Source: Dictyobacter aurantiacus (GTDB taxonomy: Bacteria; Chloroflexota; Ktedonobacteria; Ktedonobacterales; Ktedonobacteraceae). From it: a DNA stretch of 64,000 nt. The notes beneath the pieces are model-generated. The model saw only the letters and a list, made by a program, of their open reading frames with translations, was not told the DNA's origin and ran no database searches. Position numbers and translations under genes: made by a program. The stretch spans positions 2,666,001-2,730,000 of the forward strand of contig NZ_BIFQ01000002.1 in the NCBI RefSeq assembly GCF_003967515.1, given 5' to 3'. Of this stretch, positions 18,083 through 27,515 are shown piece after piece (the first letter of the stretch is position 1; each line of letters begins with the position of its first letter).

Positions 18083-19390
18083 TCAGGAGCATTCTGAGAT
18101 ATTTGCTCGTTTATAGAAGGTCTGTATCGTCTGTTCATCAGACGTTCGTCTAAGGTAGGCGCGCAGTGCCTGTGCAAAAAGGTGCTGATAGCGATACCAC
18201 TGTTGCTGTTGATCGAGCACAATGATAAGATTGGCTCTCTCCAATCTATCCAACATCTTTTGACTGTCTGTTTTGTTGCGTACGGCATCACAACGCGCAG
18301 TATCCAGGCGCTCAAGAATGGAGGTCTGGAGCAAGAATTCCTGCATGGCAGGTGATTGCTGAGAGAAAATCTCTTCAATTATATAATCAAAAATGGGACG
18401 TTGACTCCCATCTAACAGGTTGAGTATGTTTGTGCTATTCGTTACCTCATATAAAGAGGGAGCCAGTAGTTGAATGGCAGCAAACCATCCTTCTGTGCGT
18501 TGTGTTATCTCCGCAATGATCGTGCGAGGATGTTGTACCTGCAAGACCTGGGAAAAAAAGGCCTCCACCTCCTCTTCTGTTCCATTGAGCTGGTGCCCGC
18601 GAAGCTCCCGAATGGCACCTTGCGCACGTAGCCGTGATAACGACCAGGGTGGGTCATTGCGTGTGGAGATAATGAGATGGTGTTGGAGGGGAAGGTGCTC
18701 CAGGAAGTAGGCAACTGTATCATGCGTGACTGAATTATTGATACAATGGTAGTTGTCGAGTACCAGTGTGATAGGGCGTTCACTCTTAAGTAGTGTGTTC
18801 AGCACGTATTTTAAAAAGGTGTACCAGTCATGAATTGGTTGTGCTCGTAGTATGGCAATTAATGGAGCATAGAGGTTGGCCTGGTATATATTGATGGACG
18901 TCAATACATAGAGCCAGAAGCGCTCAGGTGCAGTATCCTCGTTATCCAGCGAGACCCAGGCGACCGCGTCCGTGCGTGCAGTGGCTTTGATCCACTCAGT
19001 GATCGCAGTTGTCTTGCCCGAACCTGCGGGCGCTGAAATGAGTGTCAGTCGCTTCTGATTACCGAATGTCAAAAGGTTGGTCAGGCGTGGGCGTTGAATG
19101 ATGGTATGTGCTGGAAAAGGCGGATTGATCTTTGTTGCCAGCAACGGATGTTCGATGGGGCAGACAGTAACAGGGCGCAGAGATGGAGGGATTTCAGCGG
19201 ACTGTATCCCCAACTCCTGAGCGTTTTTGCCAAAAAGCGTGCAGAGTTGTTCACGATAAAATGGTTGGGGGAGCACTTTTCCTTGCTCCCAACGGATAAC
19301 AGAACGGACGCTCGTATTAACCGCTTCTGCGATCCTGGCCTGAGACCAGCCGCGAATCTCTCTTTCCATACGTAATGGATGATTTCTCAT
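18083..19390 (-). pseudogene. XRE-HTH plus MalT-type ATPase regulator, C-terminally truncated
   Basis: The N terminus is a helix-turn-helix ('GWSQARIAEAVNTSVRSVIR' then WEQGK), followed by a STAND/AAA ATPase of the MalT type: 'LTLISAPAGSGKTTAITEW', 'VAWVSLDNEDTAPERFWLYV', 'PITLVLDNYHCINN', 'LQHHLIISTRNDPPWSL' and the winged-helix-like 'FLLQTSILERLDTARCDAV'. Full proteins of this type continue with a TPR-like sensor domain of several hundred residues. Here the frame ends soon after 'QHLFAQALRAYLRR', so the sensor and any C-terminal effector are lost. ATG 19390 fits the domain start; an ATG at 19486 would lie inside the heptamer promoter region. Confidence 0.72.
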
Positions 19391-19449
19391 AGAAACATCA
19401 AGGATTTTTTCTGGTGGAAAAAAGTATTGTTCAGGGTATCTCGCTTTTT

Positions 19450-19478
19450 CTGTCACATTTCTGTCATGATTGTGTCGT
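19450..19478 (+). promoter_or_regulatory. Phased heptamer repeat, site B
   Basis: CTGTCAC (19450), CTGTCAT (19461) and GTGTCGT (19472) are spaced exactly 11 bp apart. TATACC at 19494 sits 16 bp after GTGTCG, so the third heptamer overlaps a possible -35 element for rightward transcription. The downstream gene is now only a cupin-like remnant. Confidence 0.55.
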
Positions 19479-19499
19479 TGTTGCATGCTCTTCTATACC

Positions 19500-19731
19500 T
19501 TACTGTAGAGGTACAGGCCTGCGGCAAGAACAAGCATTCCGACAGCGGTCCGCTGTTTGCCCAAAGCCGTCCTTTTGATTGTTCATTTCGATCCTGCAAT
19601 CTTTTCCGGCTGCCTGCTGTTAACGCTCCAGAAGAGATTACTGAGTAATTCCAAACATGCCTGGCACAACACCTCCTCTGAGCCTGTGACCTTCCGGATC
19701 ACAACGACCAAAAAGATGAGACATCTCAAAG
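19500..19731. other. Decayed region between site B and the cupin remnant
   Basis: No intact gene. Its first 50 bases (for example GCGGCAAGAACAAGCATTCC) resemble those following heptamer site C (22681 onward), so the two promoters are probably paralogous. Confidence 0.4.
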
Positions 19732-19896
19732 ATGGGACACCTCTTTGAAGAGACTGCCCTGCTGTGGAATGGTGTGCCGCAGTTTCCGACTCCCGAAGCA
19801 CTTGTGAAGTTGCTAGAAGTTTCTGCCCGCTATGGTTACTGGAACGCCTTCCCTGAAGAGAATGCTGCTGTTGGCATCAATATGAGCTTCAATTAA
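19732..19896 (+). pseudogene. C-terminal remnant, possibly of a cupin protein
   Basis: A 54-codon frame contains 'FPTPEALVKLLEVSARYGYW' and 'PEENAAVGI', resembling the C-terminal helix and tail of cupin-type small proteins, without the metal-binding barrel. There is no ribosome site. It sits downstream of heptamer site B and upstream of a terminator. The identification is weak. Confidence 0.35.
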
Positions 19897-19897
19897 A

Positions 19898-19953
19898 AGG
19901 CGCTGTAAGCACTGTCAGGCTCTCCTGTAGAAGGTCTGATAGCGCTTTTTTTT
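19898..19953 (+). terminator. Intrinsic terminator after the cupin remnant
   Basis: A long stem starting GGCGCTGT and closing ATAGCGC with a T8 run directly after it (to 19953). Confidence 0.6.
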
Positions 19954-20006
19954 AATGCTACAAGATATGCTGAACCCGAGGCACGTTCAGCATATCTTGT
20001 AGCATT
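19954..20006. terminator. Perfect 22-bp inverted repeat between convergent units
   Basis: Arms 19954-19975 and 19985-20006 are perfectly complementary (AATGCTACAAGATATGCTGA... and its complement) around a 9-base loop. It lies between the remnant on the plus strand and the SDR on the minus strand. T-runs on the correct side are weak, so a structural role other than termination is possible. Confidence 0.55.
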
Positions 20007-20057
20007 ATTAAATTTCTTTTACCGGGAAGCTTGTCAATCTAATGGCTTTCCGAAAGT

Positions 20058-20945
20058 CTATTTTTTGTCTGTTGTGCTCGACGGTGGTAAACCAAGATGC
20101 GTAAAGTGTTCTGCCTCGCCGTCATCGAAGTTTGTAGAGGAGCTGAGGTCAGCCCAGCGATCCGTCTCGGCCAGTTTTGCCTGATCGACAAGGCGAGCCA
20201 CCTTCAAGGCATCTTTTCCCAGAACAAGACGTAGTGGTGGTTGAGCTTCATTGGCAATGGTAATAATTGCCTGTGCCGCCTTTGCCGGATCGCCAGGTTC
20301 TTTCCCTGCTTGTTGATGATAGGCAATGTGACCGGCAACAATGCTTTGATAGTCCTCACTCGGCTCTACAATAGACATCGAGGCGCCGCCCCAATCGGTA
20401 CGGAAACTGCCTGGCTCAATGAGGGTGACCTTGGTACCAAGTGGTGTGACCTCACGCGCAAGAACTTCAGAGAAGCCTTCAACTGCCCATTTCGCGGTCT
20501 GATAGGGACCCAGGCCAGCTGAGGCGGTCCGACCGCCAATCGAGGAGATCTGGATAATGTGTCCCGAGCGTTGTTTGCGCATAATGGGGAGGGCAGCTCG
20601 TGTGACATTGATCACTCCCCACAGGTTCGTTTCGACCTGAGCACGCCAGTCATGTTCAGGCGTATCCTCGATTGATCCAACATTGGCGTATCCTGCGTTA
20701 TTGACAACCACATCCAGCCGCCCGAACGTTTGTATCGCGGAATCAATCGCATCACGCACCCGTTCTTGATTTGTGACATCGAGCGAAATCGCATGAATGT
20801 GTCCTTTATAACGCTCAGACAGGTCGCTTAACTGTTCAGGATGACGTGCCGTTGCAACAAGGTAATCTCCATGTGCCAGCACTGCCTCAGCGATGTTCCG
20901 TCCTAAGCCACGTGAACTTCCTGTCAAAAACCAAACTTTTGCCAT
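20058..20945 (-). CDS. Short-chain dehydrogenase/reductase
   Basis: A 295-aa classical SDR. The NAD(P) motif is TGSSRGLG (residues 8-15), followed by the NNAGYA segment near residue 87, catalytic Ser in 'IIQISSIGGR' and Tyr/Lys in 'GPYQTAKWAVEGF'. The basic residue in 'ATARHPEQL' after the second strand suggests an NADP(H) preference. The substrate cannot be predicted. It begins 72 bp downstream of the hydrolase on the same strand and is probably co-transcribed with it. Confidence 0.9.
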   Translation of the reverse strand: MAKVWFLTGSSRGLGRNIAEAVLAHGDYLVATARHPEQLSDLSERYKGHIHAISLDVTNQERVRDAIDSAIQTFGRLDVVVNNAGYANVGSIEDTPEHDWRAQVETNLWGVINVTRAALPIMRKQRSGHIIQISSIGGRTASAGLGPYQTAKWAVEGFSEVLAREVTPLGTKVTLIEPGSFRTDWGGASMSIVEPSEDYQSIVAGHIAYHQQAGKEPGDPAKAAQAIITIANEAQPPLRLVLGKDALKVARLVDQAKLAETDRWADLSSSTNFDDGEAEHFTHLGLPPSSTTDKK

Positions 20946-21017
20946 GATAAAAAATCCTTTCAGGATAAAATGTCAACGATTATTTTTTGCTTGTCACTTT
21001 GCATACTATGCAGGTGC

Positions 21018-22073
21018 TTAAAAGTGATCGACGTCGATGACTGCCCGCGCAAAGGCCTGAGGCGCTTCTTGAGGCAGATTGTGCCCAACGCCACCCTTGA
21101 TGGTCCGGTGTGCATAGTGGCCCGTGAATTTTTTAGCATAGACACTGGGATCCACGTGAAATGCTCCATTGGCATCGCCTTCCAGGGTAATGGTGGGGAC
21201 GCCGATGGTCGGACCTGTGGCAAGCCGCTGTTCTAATGCATCGTATTGTGGTTCGCCTTTGGCCAGATCAAGCCGCCAGCGATAATTGTGAATCACTATG
21301 CTGACATGATCAGGATTTGTGAAGGCTGTGGCTGTGCGCTCGTAGGTAGCATCATCAAAGTTCCATTTCGGCGAGGCGGTCCGCCAGATGAGCTTGTTGA
21401 AGTCGTGCCGATACATATCGTATCCGTCTCGACCACGATCGGTGGCAAAATAGTATTGGTACCACCATTGGAGCTCCGCCACCGGTTTCAAGGGTGTCTT
21501 GCCAGCTTGCTGGCTACCGATCAGGTATCCGCTGACAGAGACAAGGGCTTTGCAGCGCTCAGGCCAGAGTGCTGCGATAATGTCGGCCGTGCGAGCTCCC
21601 CAGTCAAAGGCACCGAACAGAGCCTTTTTGATCTTAAGCGCATCCATCAACGCGATGATATCGAGAGCGACTACTGATGGCTGACCATTGCGGAATGTTG
21701 AACTGGAAAGGAAGGTTGTTGTGCCGTAGCCACGCAGATATGGTACGATTACCCGATAACCTGCCTTTGCAAGCAATGGCGTAACATCCACAAAACTATG
21801 AATGTCGTAGGGCCAGCCATGCAGAAGAATGACCACTGGACCATTGGAAGGACCTGCTTCGGCATAGCCGATATTGAGGAGACCTGCGTTGACCTGTTTC
21901 AAGGGACCAAAGGAGGTATGTGTTGTGCCTGTTTTCGTCGCCGTCTGCGTGGTTGCTGCGGCACTTGCCATTGCCTGCCCGCAGGCGCTCAGGCTAAGAG
22001 GCGCGGCGGCCATAGTAACAGCTGCCGCGCCAAAGAAGCGGCGGCGTCCAGCATTAAAATTGGTGTGGCTCAT
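21018..22073 (-). CDS. Tat-exported alpha/beta hydrolase (epoxide hydrolase/dehalogenase-like)
   Basis: A 351-aa protein with a twin-arginine signal (RRRFFGAAAVTMAAAPL) followed by 'LSAC', so it may be an exported lipoprotein. The hydrolase core has the oxyanion loop 'LLHGWPYDIHSF', a nucleophile elbow 'GAFDWGARTADI' with Asp, and a terminal 'GGVGHNLPQEAP' with the His. The Asp nucleophile points to epoxide hydrolases or haloalkane dehalogenases rather than serine esterases. It is first in a probable two-gene unit with the SDR. Confidence 0.86.
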   Translation of the reverse strand: MSHTNFNAGRRRFFGAAAVTMAAAPLSLSACGQAMASAAATTQTATKTGTTHTSFGPLKQVNAGLLNIGYAEAGPSNGPVVILLHGWPYDIHSFVDVTPLLAKAGYRVIVPYLRGYGTTTFLSSSTFRNGQPSVVALDIIALMDALKIKKALFGAFDWGARTADIIAALWPERCKALVSVSGYLIGSQQAGKTPLKPVAELQWWYQYYFATDRGRDGYDMYRHDFNKLIWRTASPKWNFDDATYERTATAFTNPDHVSIVIHNYRWRLDLAKGEPQYDALEQRLATGPTIGVPTITLEGDANGAFHVDPSVYAKKFTGHYAHRTIKGGVGHNLPQEAPQAFARAVIDVDHF

Positions 22074-22234
22074 CTATTGTTTGCCCTTTCTGATCTCTTT
22101 TTTTTACAGCAGTGAAAATGTTTAGAGATATCTGATAGCTATAACTATACTCGTGGTGGCTGGACACGTCATGGGACATCGGCTACCATTGCACCTACCA
22201 TCACACCTACCATTGTCCTGGTCTGTCACTGAGC

Positions 22235-22564
22235 GTGTACGTAGCATTACTTGTCACATTTCGAGCGAAGTGTGTACTGCGATGTTATGCGGAAGGGAAT
22301 CTACTTGTAAAGCGATCCATTTATGAGCAGCAAGACTATTCTTTTGATCAGCGCATGCTATCGCTACGGTTGCATATCGGGCTGACTCAAGCCAGATTGG
22401 CTGAAAAGCTGCATGTATCCCGGCATACCGTGGTAGAGTGGGAAAACGGGCGTAGTTATCCCAATGCTGAAGCCAATAACTATAGCGTATATGCAAACGT
22501 TCCTGATTATGCCTTGTACGCTAGCGCAGGTATTAGAGGCATCCGAGGCGCTTTTCAACCGTAG
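22235..22564 (+). pseudogene. XRE-HTH fragment of a STAND-type gene
   Basis: 'YSFDQRMLSLRLHIGLTQAR' followed by 'LAEKLHVSRHTVVEWENG' and 'RSYP' is closely similar to the N-terminal helix-turn-helix of the two WD40 STAND proteins in this window (28064-31831 and 32444-36088). After the HTH the frame degenerates (NNYSVYANVPDYAL) and stops. No start codon with a ribosome site is clear. It looks like the surviving 5' end of a third paralogue. Confidence 0.6.
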
Positions 22565-22615
22565 TCTGATTGAACCAATCCTCTGGAAGTTTTAACATGC
22601 CCAGTGGAGTTTTTT

Positions 22616-22644
22616 CTGTCACATGTCTGTCGTCTGTGTGTCGT
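22616..22644 (+). promoter_or_regulatory. Phased heptamer repeat, site C
   Basis: CTGTCAC (22616), CTGTCGT (22627) and GTGTCGT (22638), 11 bp apart. It is very similar to site B including the sequence after it. No intact gene follows directly. Confidence 0.5.
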
Positions 22645-23324
22645 TGTAGCACGTTTATCTCCATGCTATTGTATACATGTAGTCTGAGGCAAGTACAAAG
22701 ATGCCTATATTGTTTTGCGTGTTTGCTTCGGGTGACCTTATGATCATCTTGTTCATGATGCTGGGATCTGAAAAATAATGGAATGAACTCAATGAAGGGT
22801 ATGTGTAAGCAAGGGTATGAGTAAGCAGGCTGCTCAACTGAGCGAATATCTTCGTCAAACCTTCAAGCCTCATATGACTGGGAACTTAAATATTGCAGCA
22901 TATCTGGTCCGAACTCTGGCATGATTGGCCGTCATTCTCTGATCAAATGCCTGAAGGTGAACAGTTTCTTGCGAGAATAGCGTCTTTTATATCAAATGTT
23001 AAAACACTCAAAAAAAATTTCTAAATGAATAGTCAATTGAGCAATTTTTTTCATTATTTCACTCTCTAAAGCCTCTTCTGTCGAAAGATTAAAGCGATAA
23101 ATAAGGAAAATAGTTGCAATAAACGTAGACTATTGTTTCCAATGAGTAAAACGATGCATGGGTGATAGGTACGATCGCTGTCTGAGGCATACGAACAAGT
23201 ATGCTTATTATGTGCTCGCCGGGACAGCGCTACTGTGCCCGGACGATTTTTCAGCGTCTCATTTTTTCTACATGCCGATCGTTCTTTCACGAAATCGGCT
23301 TGTATAGGACATACGGAGGACAGG
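22645..23324. other. AT-rich gap, no intact gene
   Basis: About 680 bp between heptamer site C and the truncated hydrolase. Fragments such as 'MSKQAAQLSEYLRQTFKPHM' (from about 22817) are readable but too short to assign. The sequence is more AT-rich than its neighbours and looks decayed. Confidence 0.4.
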
Positions 23325-23546
23325 ATGTTCGGAAAAAGCTTGCGTTCGACACGACGCGATTTTGTAAAAGGGATGGGAGCGGTCGCTACCACGACTGCTT
23401 TGCTTGGGCAAGGTGCGTTATCTGCTCATGCTGCCAGTGCGCAGCATCTGGAGCCAGAGCAGAAATCCGGTACAGGTGTGAATGTCTTGCTGGTGCATGG
23501 TGCCTTTGTCGGTGCCACAAGCTGGAGCAGAGAGATTCGCCGCTAG
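23325..23546 (+). pseudogene. Tat-signal alpha/beta hydrolase, 5' stump
   Basis: ATG 23325 with GGAGGA upstream. It encodes a Tat signal (STRRDFVKGMGAVATTTALL) then 'NVLLVHGAFVGATSWSREI', the oxyanion loop of an alpha/beta hydrolase, and stops at 23544. The nucleophile elbow and His are missing. The following bases read 'FQRAGL', like the next helix of the family, so the rest was removed by deletion. Confidence 0.7.
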
Positions 23547-23640
23547 TTTCAGCGCGCTGGCTTGATCTTTAAGAACATGCTCATATGTCCATTCTTGACA
23601 CAAAAAATAGAAGGATAGAATTCAAGGAGAAGATTAAAAC

Positions 23641-23894
23641 ATGGGTACTGGCACAATTAAAACAGAAGATGGAGCTACTCTTTTTTATAAGAGCTGGGGT
23701 ACAGGCACACTAGTCGTTTTCAGTCACGGTTGGCCACTGAACGCCGATGCCTGGGACGACCAGATGTTTTTCCTGGCCTCTCATGGTTATCGTGTCATCG
23801 CACACGATCGCCGCAGCCATGGCCGCATGGCCTGACCTTCACCCATAAAGATCAGTTTAATGCTGATTTGTTAGCCTTCCTACAGACAAAGTAA
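23641..23894 (+). pseudogene. Chloroperoxidase-like hydrolase with internal deletion
   Basis: The first 60 codons (MGTGTIKTEDGATLFYKSWG, 'VVFSHGWPLNADAWDDQMFF', 'HGYRVIAHDRRSHG') match the start of non-haem chloroperoxidase-like hydrolases. In a second frame 'HGLTFTHKDQFNADLLAFLQ' followed by TK and TAA at 23892 matches the very end of the same family. The middle, with nucleophile and acid, is absent; the junction lies near CCATGGCC (23818-23830). A clean internal deletion has fused both ends out of frame. Confidence 0.78.
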
Positions 23895-23971
23895 AGAGTT
23901 GTATCTATTGTCTCATTTGGCGTGAGATGAGCCAGCGAATAAGCCTGGCATGAAGAAAGGTGAAACATTGC

Positions 23972-25303
23972 ATGAGCAACAATGAAATCAAGTTTAATCG
24001 TCGTCACTTTTTGGGTACGGCGGCCATAACTCTTGCCGCTGCCCAATTGAGTACTATAGGGAACGCCGAAGCAAAGAGCATGAGTGCGAATACTCCAAAA
24101 GCTGACAAGAGCGCGAATCCCTCTGATATTCGCCCATTCAGCGTTCACTTCCCGCAAAAGGACCTCGACGAGCTCCATCTGCGTCTGGCGTTGACACGCT
24201 GGCCTGAGCGGGAGACGGTCCAGGATACGTCGCAAGGCGTGCAGTTGGCGACCATTCAGGATCTCACGCGCTATTGGAGGACACGTTATGATTGGCGCAA
24301 AATTGAGGCGAAACTCAATGCCCTGCCACAATTCATAACCGAGATTGATGGTCTTGATATTCATTTTATCCATGTTCGCTCCCTGCATGAGAATGCGGTG
24401 CCGCTCATTGTCACTCACGGCTGGCCTGGTTCAATCATCGAGCAGCTCAAGATTATCGATCCTCTCACTAATCCCACAGCCTATGGTGCCGATGCATCAG
24501 ATGCGTTCCACGTGGTGATCCCTTCACTACCAGGCTACGGCTTCTCAGAGCAGCCAACGGTAACCGGTTGGGACCCTGTGCATATCGCGAGCGCCTGGGT
24601 GACGCTGATGAAACGCCTGGGATACGATCACTTTGTGGCGCAAGGTGGTGATATCGGTGCCACCGTCTCTCATCTAATGGCTGTGCAGGCACCACCGGAG
24701 CTACTTGGCTTTCACACCAACTTGCTTTCTACTTTTCCAGTAAACATTGCAACCGCACTCGGGGCTGGCGCTCCAGCTCCAGCAGGTCTCGCAGATGATG
24801 AAAAATACGCATACGGTCAACTGGTCGACCTAACGACGAAGCACTTTGCCTACACAAAGATAATGGGGACACGCCCACAGACGCTCTATGGGCTGGCCGA
24901 TTCACCTGTTAGCCTGGCTAGCTGGATGCTCGATCATGGCGATGGATATAACCAGCCAGCCGGTGCGATCCTCTCGGCTTTAAATGGTACGCAAGAGTAT
25001 CTGACCCGAGACGACGTGCTTGACAACATGACCCTCTACTGGTTGACCAACACGGGAATTTCAGCAGGCCGCCTCTATTGGGAAAATAAATTTGTCCCTG
25101 TCAGCATTGCTAATATCACCGTCCCGGCCGCTTTTACCGTCTTCCCTGGCGAGATTTATCAGGCACCTCATAGCTGGGTACAACAGGCCTATCATAATCT
25201 CATCTACTTCAACCAGGTAGATAAAGGTGGCCATTTCGCTGCCTGGGAGCAGCCACTACTCTTTGCGCAAGAGCTTCGCGCGGCTTTCAGATCGCTGCGA
25301 TAA
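23972..25303 (+). CDS. Tat-exported epoxide hydrolase (EHN type)
   Basis: A 443-aa protein. The Tat signal is 'NRRHFLGTAAITLAAAQL'. The mature part starts with the epoxide hydrolase N-terminal domain ('IRPFSVHFPQKDLDELHLRL', 'TRWPERETVQDTSQG', 'YDWRKIEAKLNALPQF'), followed by the hydrolase core: 'THGWPGSIIEQLKIIDPL', nucleophile Asp in 'AQGGDIGATVSHL' and His in 'KGGHFAAWEQP'. It should open epoxides to diols outside the membrane. ATG 23972 is preceded by AAAGG at 11 bases; GTG 23960 is an alternative. It is the only intact gene of three consecutive hydrolase genes here. Confidence 0.9.
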   Translation: MSNNEIKFNRRHFLGTAAITLAAAQLSTIGNAEAKSMSANTPKADKSANPSDIRPFSVHFPQKDLDELHLRLALTRWPERETVQDTSQGVQLATIQDLTRYWRTRYDWRKIEAKLNALPQFITEIDGLDIHFIHVRSLHENAVPLIVTHGWPGSIIEQLKIIDPLTNPTAYGADASDAFHVVIPSLPGYGFSEQPTVTGWDPVHIASAWVTLMKRLGYDHFVAQGGDIGATVSHLMAVQAPPELLGFHTNLLSTFPVNIATALGAGAPAPAGLADDEKYAYGQLVDLTTKHFAYTKIMGTRPQTLYGLADSPVSLASWMLDHGDGYNQPAGAILSALNGTQEYLTRDDVLDNMTLYWLTNTGISAGRLYWENKFVPVSIANITVPAAFTVFPGEIYQAPHSWVQQAYHNLIYFNQVDKGGHFAAWEQPLLFAQELRAAFRSLR

Positions 25304-25404
25304 ACGGTAAGGAGAGAGGGAACGACAGAGCCTGCTGGCGAATGTTCATTTTCAGCAGGTTCTTCAGGTGCGCTGTTTATATATATAAATTAATGTGCTA
25401 TCCG

Positions 25405-25439
25405 TGATATCTTCGAAAAATGTTTTTTTGAAGATATCA
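25405..25439. promoter_or_regulatory. Inverted repeat upstream of SDR gene
   Basis: TGATATCTTC (25405-25414) and GAAGATATCA (25430-25439) form a perfect 10-bp dyad 34 bp before the next ATG, with T7 in the loop. It could be an operator or a weak terminator for the epoxide hydrolase gene. Confidence 0.4.
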
Positions 25440-25473
25440 GTAAAAAATATATAAGTAAATAAAGGAGAAGGAA

Positions 25474-26232
25474 ATGTCAAGAGATCGTGATTTTGCAGGG
25501 AAGGTAGTTTTAATTACTGGAGCTGGTACTGGCATGGGAGCGGCTACCGCAGAGCTCCTCGCCGAGCGGGGCGCGAACGTTGTTTTGATTGGACGGCGTG
25601 AGAAACCGCTACGCGAGACAGAAGTTCGCGTGAATGCCACTGGCAGTCGGGCACTGGTTATGCCATTAGATGTTACTGATGCCCAGGCGTTGCAGCAGGC
25701 AGTGGATGAGGTGGTCAGACATTTCGGGGCGCTTCACTACGCAGTAAATAACGCGGGTACCGCCAGCGAGCATGCTGATATTCCTGATCTCACCATCAAT
25801 ACCTGGAATTACACCCTGCAAGTGAATCTTTCGTCGTTGTTTTATGCCCTGAAAGCTGAGCTACCCGCCATTGCCGCAGCTGGTGGAGGCGCGGTTGTGA
25901 ATGTCTCCAGTGTCTATGCTGATCGTGGTTTGCCCTTTCGTTCCGCGTATTCAGCCAGTAAGCATGGCGTCCGAGGGCTTACCAGGACAGCCGCTCATGA
26001 TTGGGTAAGCCGGGGTATCCGCATCAACGAACTGCAACCAGGTGTCATTGATACCCCCATGACCAACGAACAAGGGACTCCCGGTGAGGTTGACAAGATT
26101 GCTCTGACGATTCCGGCGCAACGTATTGGAGCGCCACGAGAAATTGCAACTGCCGTAGCCTTTCTGCTGTCTGACGATGCCTCTTATGTCAATGGAGCGC
26201 ATCTAGCCGTTGATGGTGGTTTCCTCGATTGA
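25474..26232 (+). CDS. Short-chain dehydrogenase/reductase (classical, 252 aa)
   Basis: A complete classical SDR: TGAGTGMG cofactor loop (residues 15-22), 'YAVNNAGTASE', Ser in 'VVNVSSVYADRGLP', YSASK catalytic pair, and 'PGVIDTPM' after it. The C-terminal 'FLLSDDASYVNGAHLAVDGG' is the family's usual end. AAAGGAGAAGGAA before the ATG is a strong ribosome site. A basic pair in 'LIGRREKP' suggests NADP(H). It is probably a separate transcription unit, preceded by the dyad at 25405-25439. Confidence 0.92.
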   Translation: MSRDRDFAGKVVLITGAGTGMGAATAELLAERGANVVLIGRREKPLRETEVRVNATGSRALVMPLDVTDAQALQQAVDEVVRHFGALHYAVNNAGTASEHADIPDLTINTWNYTLQVNLSSLFYALKAELPAIAAAGGGAVVNVSSVYADRGLPFRSAYSASKHGVRGLTRTAAHDWVSRGIRINELQPGVIDTPMTNEQGTPGEVDKIALTIPAQRIGAPREIATAVAFLLSDDASYVNGAHLAVDGGFLD

Positions 26233-26610
26233 TACTGCGGTTTCAGGCCTCATGGTTGAGGTGTATGTAAGCAATGCACCTCAACAGAGCAAAACTTTCG
26301 TTATGGGGTCAAGATCACATTGTCGGGTAATGCGAAGTAAATGGGAAGAAAGATGCTATCTGCTGAAGGCTGACTTCTTCAGGTCTTTTTTCTATACTGT
26401 GAGAGGTGTTAAGTGCGCTCGAGGCGGACTAATGCTGTTTATCGAGGGTCTGGGGGAAGGCGAAAGACTCCAGACTCTTCCTTTTATGAGTGCAGTATCC
26501 TGAATGCGGATCGTACATGCCAGTAGACTAGAGCGGTCTACTCCCTTTTTACCGTATTCATACTCTACGCCAAATATGTTTAGTGAAAATGCATTAGGAG
26601 CCAGGCTCCT
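26233..26610. other. Gap, no gene recognised
   Basis: Spacer of about 380 bp. A plus-strand frame (26210-26503) overlaps the SDR end and has no recognisable content. Confidence 0.45.
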
Positions 26611-27075
26611 ATGGAAAGGTGTGCCGCCTTGCTTAATAGTGGTGTAGCGTCTCTGTTGTTTATATTATTACCAGTCGTCATGTCAACCTGGGGACTGGTA
26701 ATACTACTGACCGGCTTGATTTCTCTGCATAGCACGCGAAGGTTCCTCAGAAAGGCTGTATGCGCGAAAGGGCATGTGAATAAGATCATAGATATTGTTC
26801 CAGAAGGGGAGCAAGACCAGATCTTTCCCTGTCGCATCATGACAATCCAATTCTGGACAGAGCAAGAGGAATCCGTTGAATTTCAAAGCTATACCTTCCA
26901 GCAGTATTCTGAGGCTGCCATGGGATGGCTGCCAGTTCGCTATGATCCGGCCCGCCCTGCTAGAGCCAGAGTCTCTTCGTTTGAAGGGCTCTGGCTCTTT
27001 CCCGGACTACTCATAGCGACTGGCATAGGATTCTCACTCCTTTGTACAAGCGTATTTGTCGTGATCATGGACTAA
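26611..27075 (+). CDS. DUF3592-type membrane protein
   Basis: A 154-aa protein with two predicted membrane helices (about residues 9-36 and 129-152) around a soluble beta-rich domain: 'KAVCAKGHVNKIIDIVPEGE', 'IQFWTEQEESVEFQSYTF' and 'GWLPVRYDPARPARARV'. The 'V.YDP..P..A' segment is a hallmark of DUF3592. The function of the family is unknown. The start at ATG 26611 has only GGAGCC upstream; ATG 26680 is possible but would cut the first helix. It is a single gene. Confidence 0.7.
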   Translation: MERCAALLNSGVASLLFILLPVVMSTWGLVILLTGLISLHSTRRFLRKAVCAKGHVNKIIDIVPEGEQDQIFPCRIMTIQFWTEQEESVEFQSYTFQQYSEAAMGWLPVRYDPARPARARVSSFEGLWLFPGLLIATGIGFSLLCTSVFVVIMD

Positions 27076-27157
27076 CGCGACATGCAAGCTGTTGCTCCAG
27101 GTAACGCCAATGTGTTGGCTTGCAGAAGAAAAAGCGTTCAGGAGGACATCAATATAG

Positions 27158-27186
27158 GTGTCACCATTCTTTCACCTTTCTGTCAT
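27158..27186 (+). promoter_or_regulatory. Phased heptamer repeat, site D
   Basis: GTGTCAC (27158), CTTTCAC (27169) and CTGTCAT (27180) at exact 11-bp spacing; TATACA at 27207 is a possible -10 box. The genes behind it are the aldo/keto reductase remnant and the SnoaL-like gene. Confidence 0.5.
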
Positions 27187-27247
27187 TGTTACCTATCGTA
27201 GAAAACTATACACTTGTTTCAGACAAGCAATCTTCAAAAGATGCTTG

Positions 27248-27481
27248 TGGTTTCCGTTGGCCGCTGGCCAACTGACACAACCAGGAAGCTCATTGGATCT
27301 GGTTGCAAAAAAATATCATGTCACAGCCAGTCAGATTGCGCTTGCCTGGCTCCTACAACGTTCTAGTACCATGCTTCCCATTGCTGGCACAACGTCCGTC
27401 AAACATCTGGAAGAGAATGTACTGGGAGCGACGATTAAATTGACACAAGAAGAGTTTGACGCGCTTGGTAAGCTCAAATAA
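27248..27481 (+). pseudogene. Aldo/keto reductase C-terminal remnant
   Basis: The last 77 codons of an aldo/keto reductase: 'FPLAAGQLTQPGSSLDLVAK', 'HVTASQIALAWLLQRSS', 'MLPIAGTTSVKHLEENV' and 'LTQEEFDALGKL'. These are the conserved NADP-binding end of the barrel. The catalytic Tyr/Lys/His part is missing and the frame starts directly after heptamer site D, so the 5' two thirds were deleted. Confidence 0.8.
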
Positions 27482-27515
27482 ATCTCATTGTAAAAAAGAA
27501 GAAAGAGAAGTAAAA

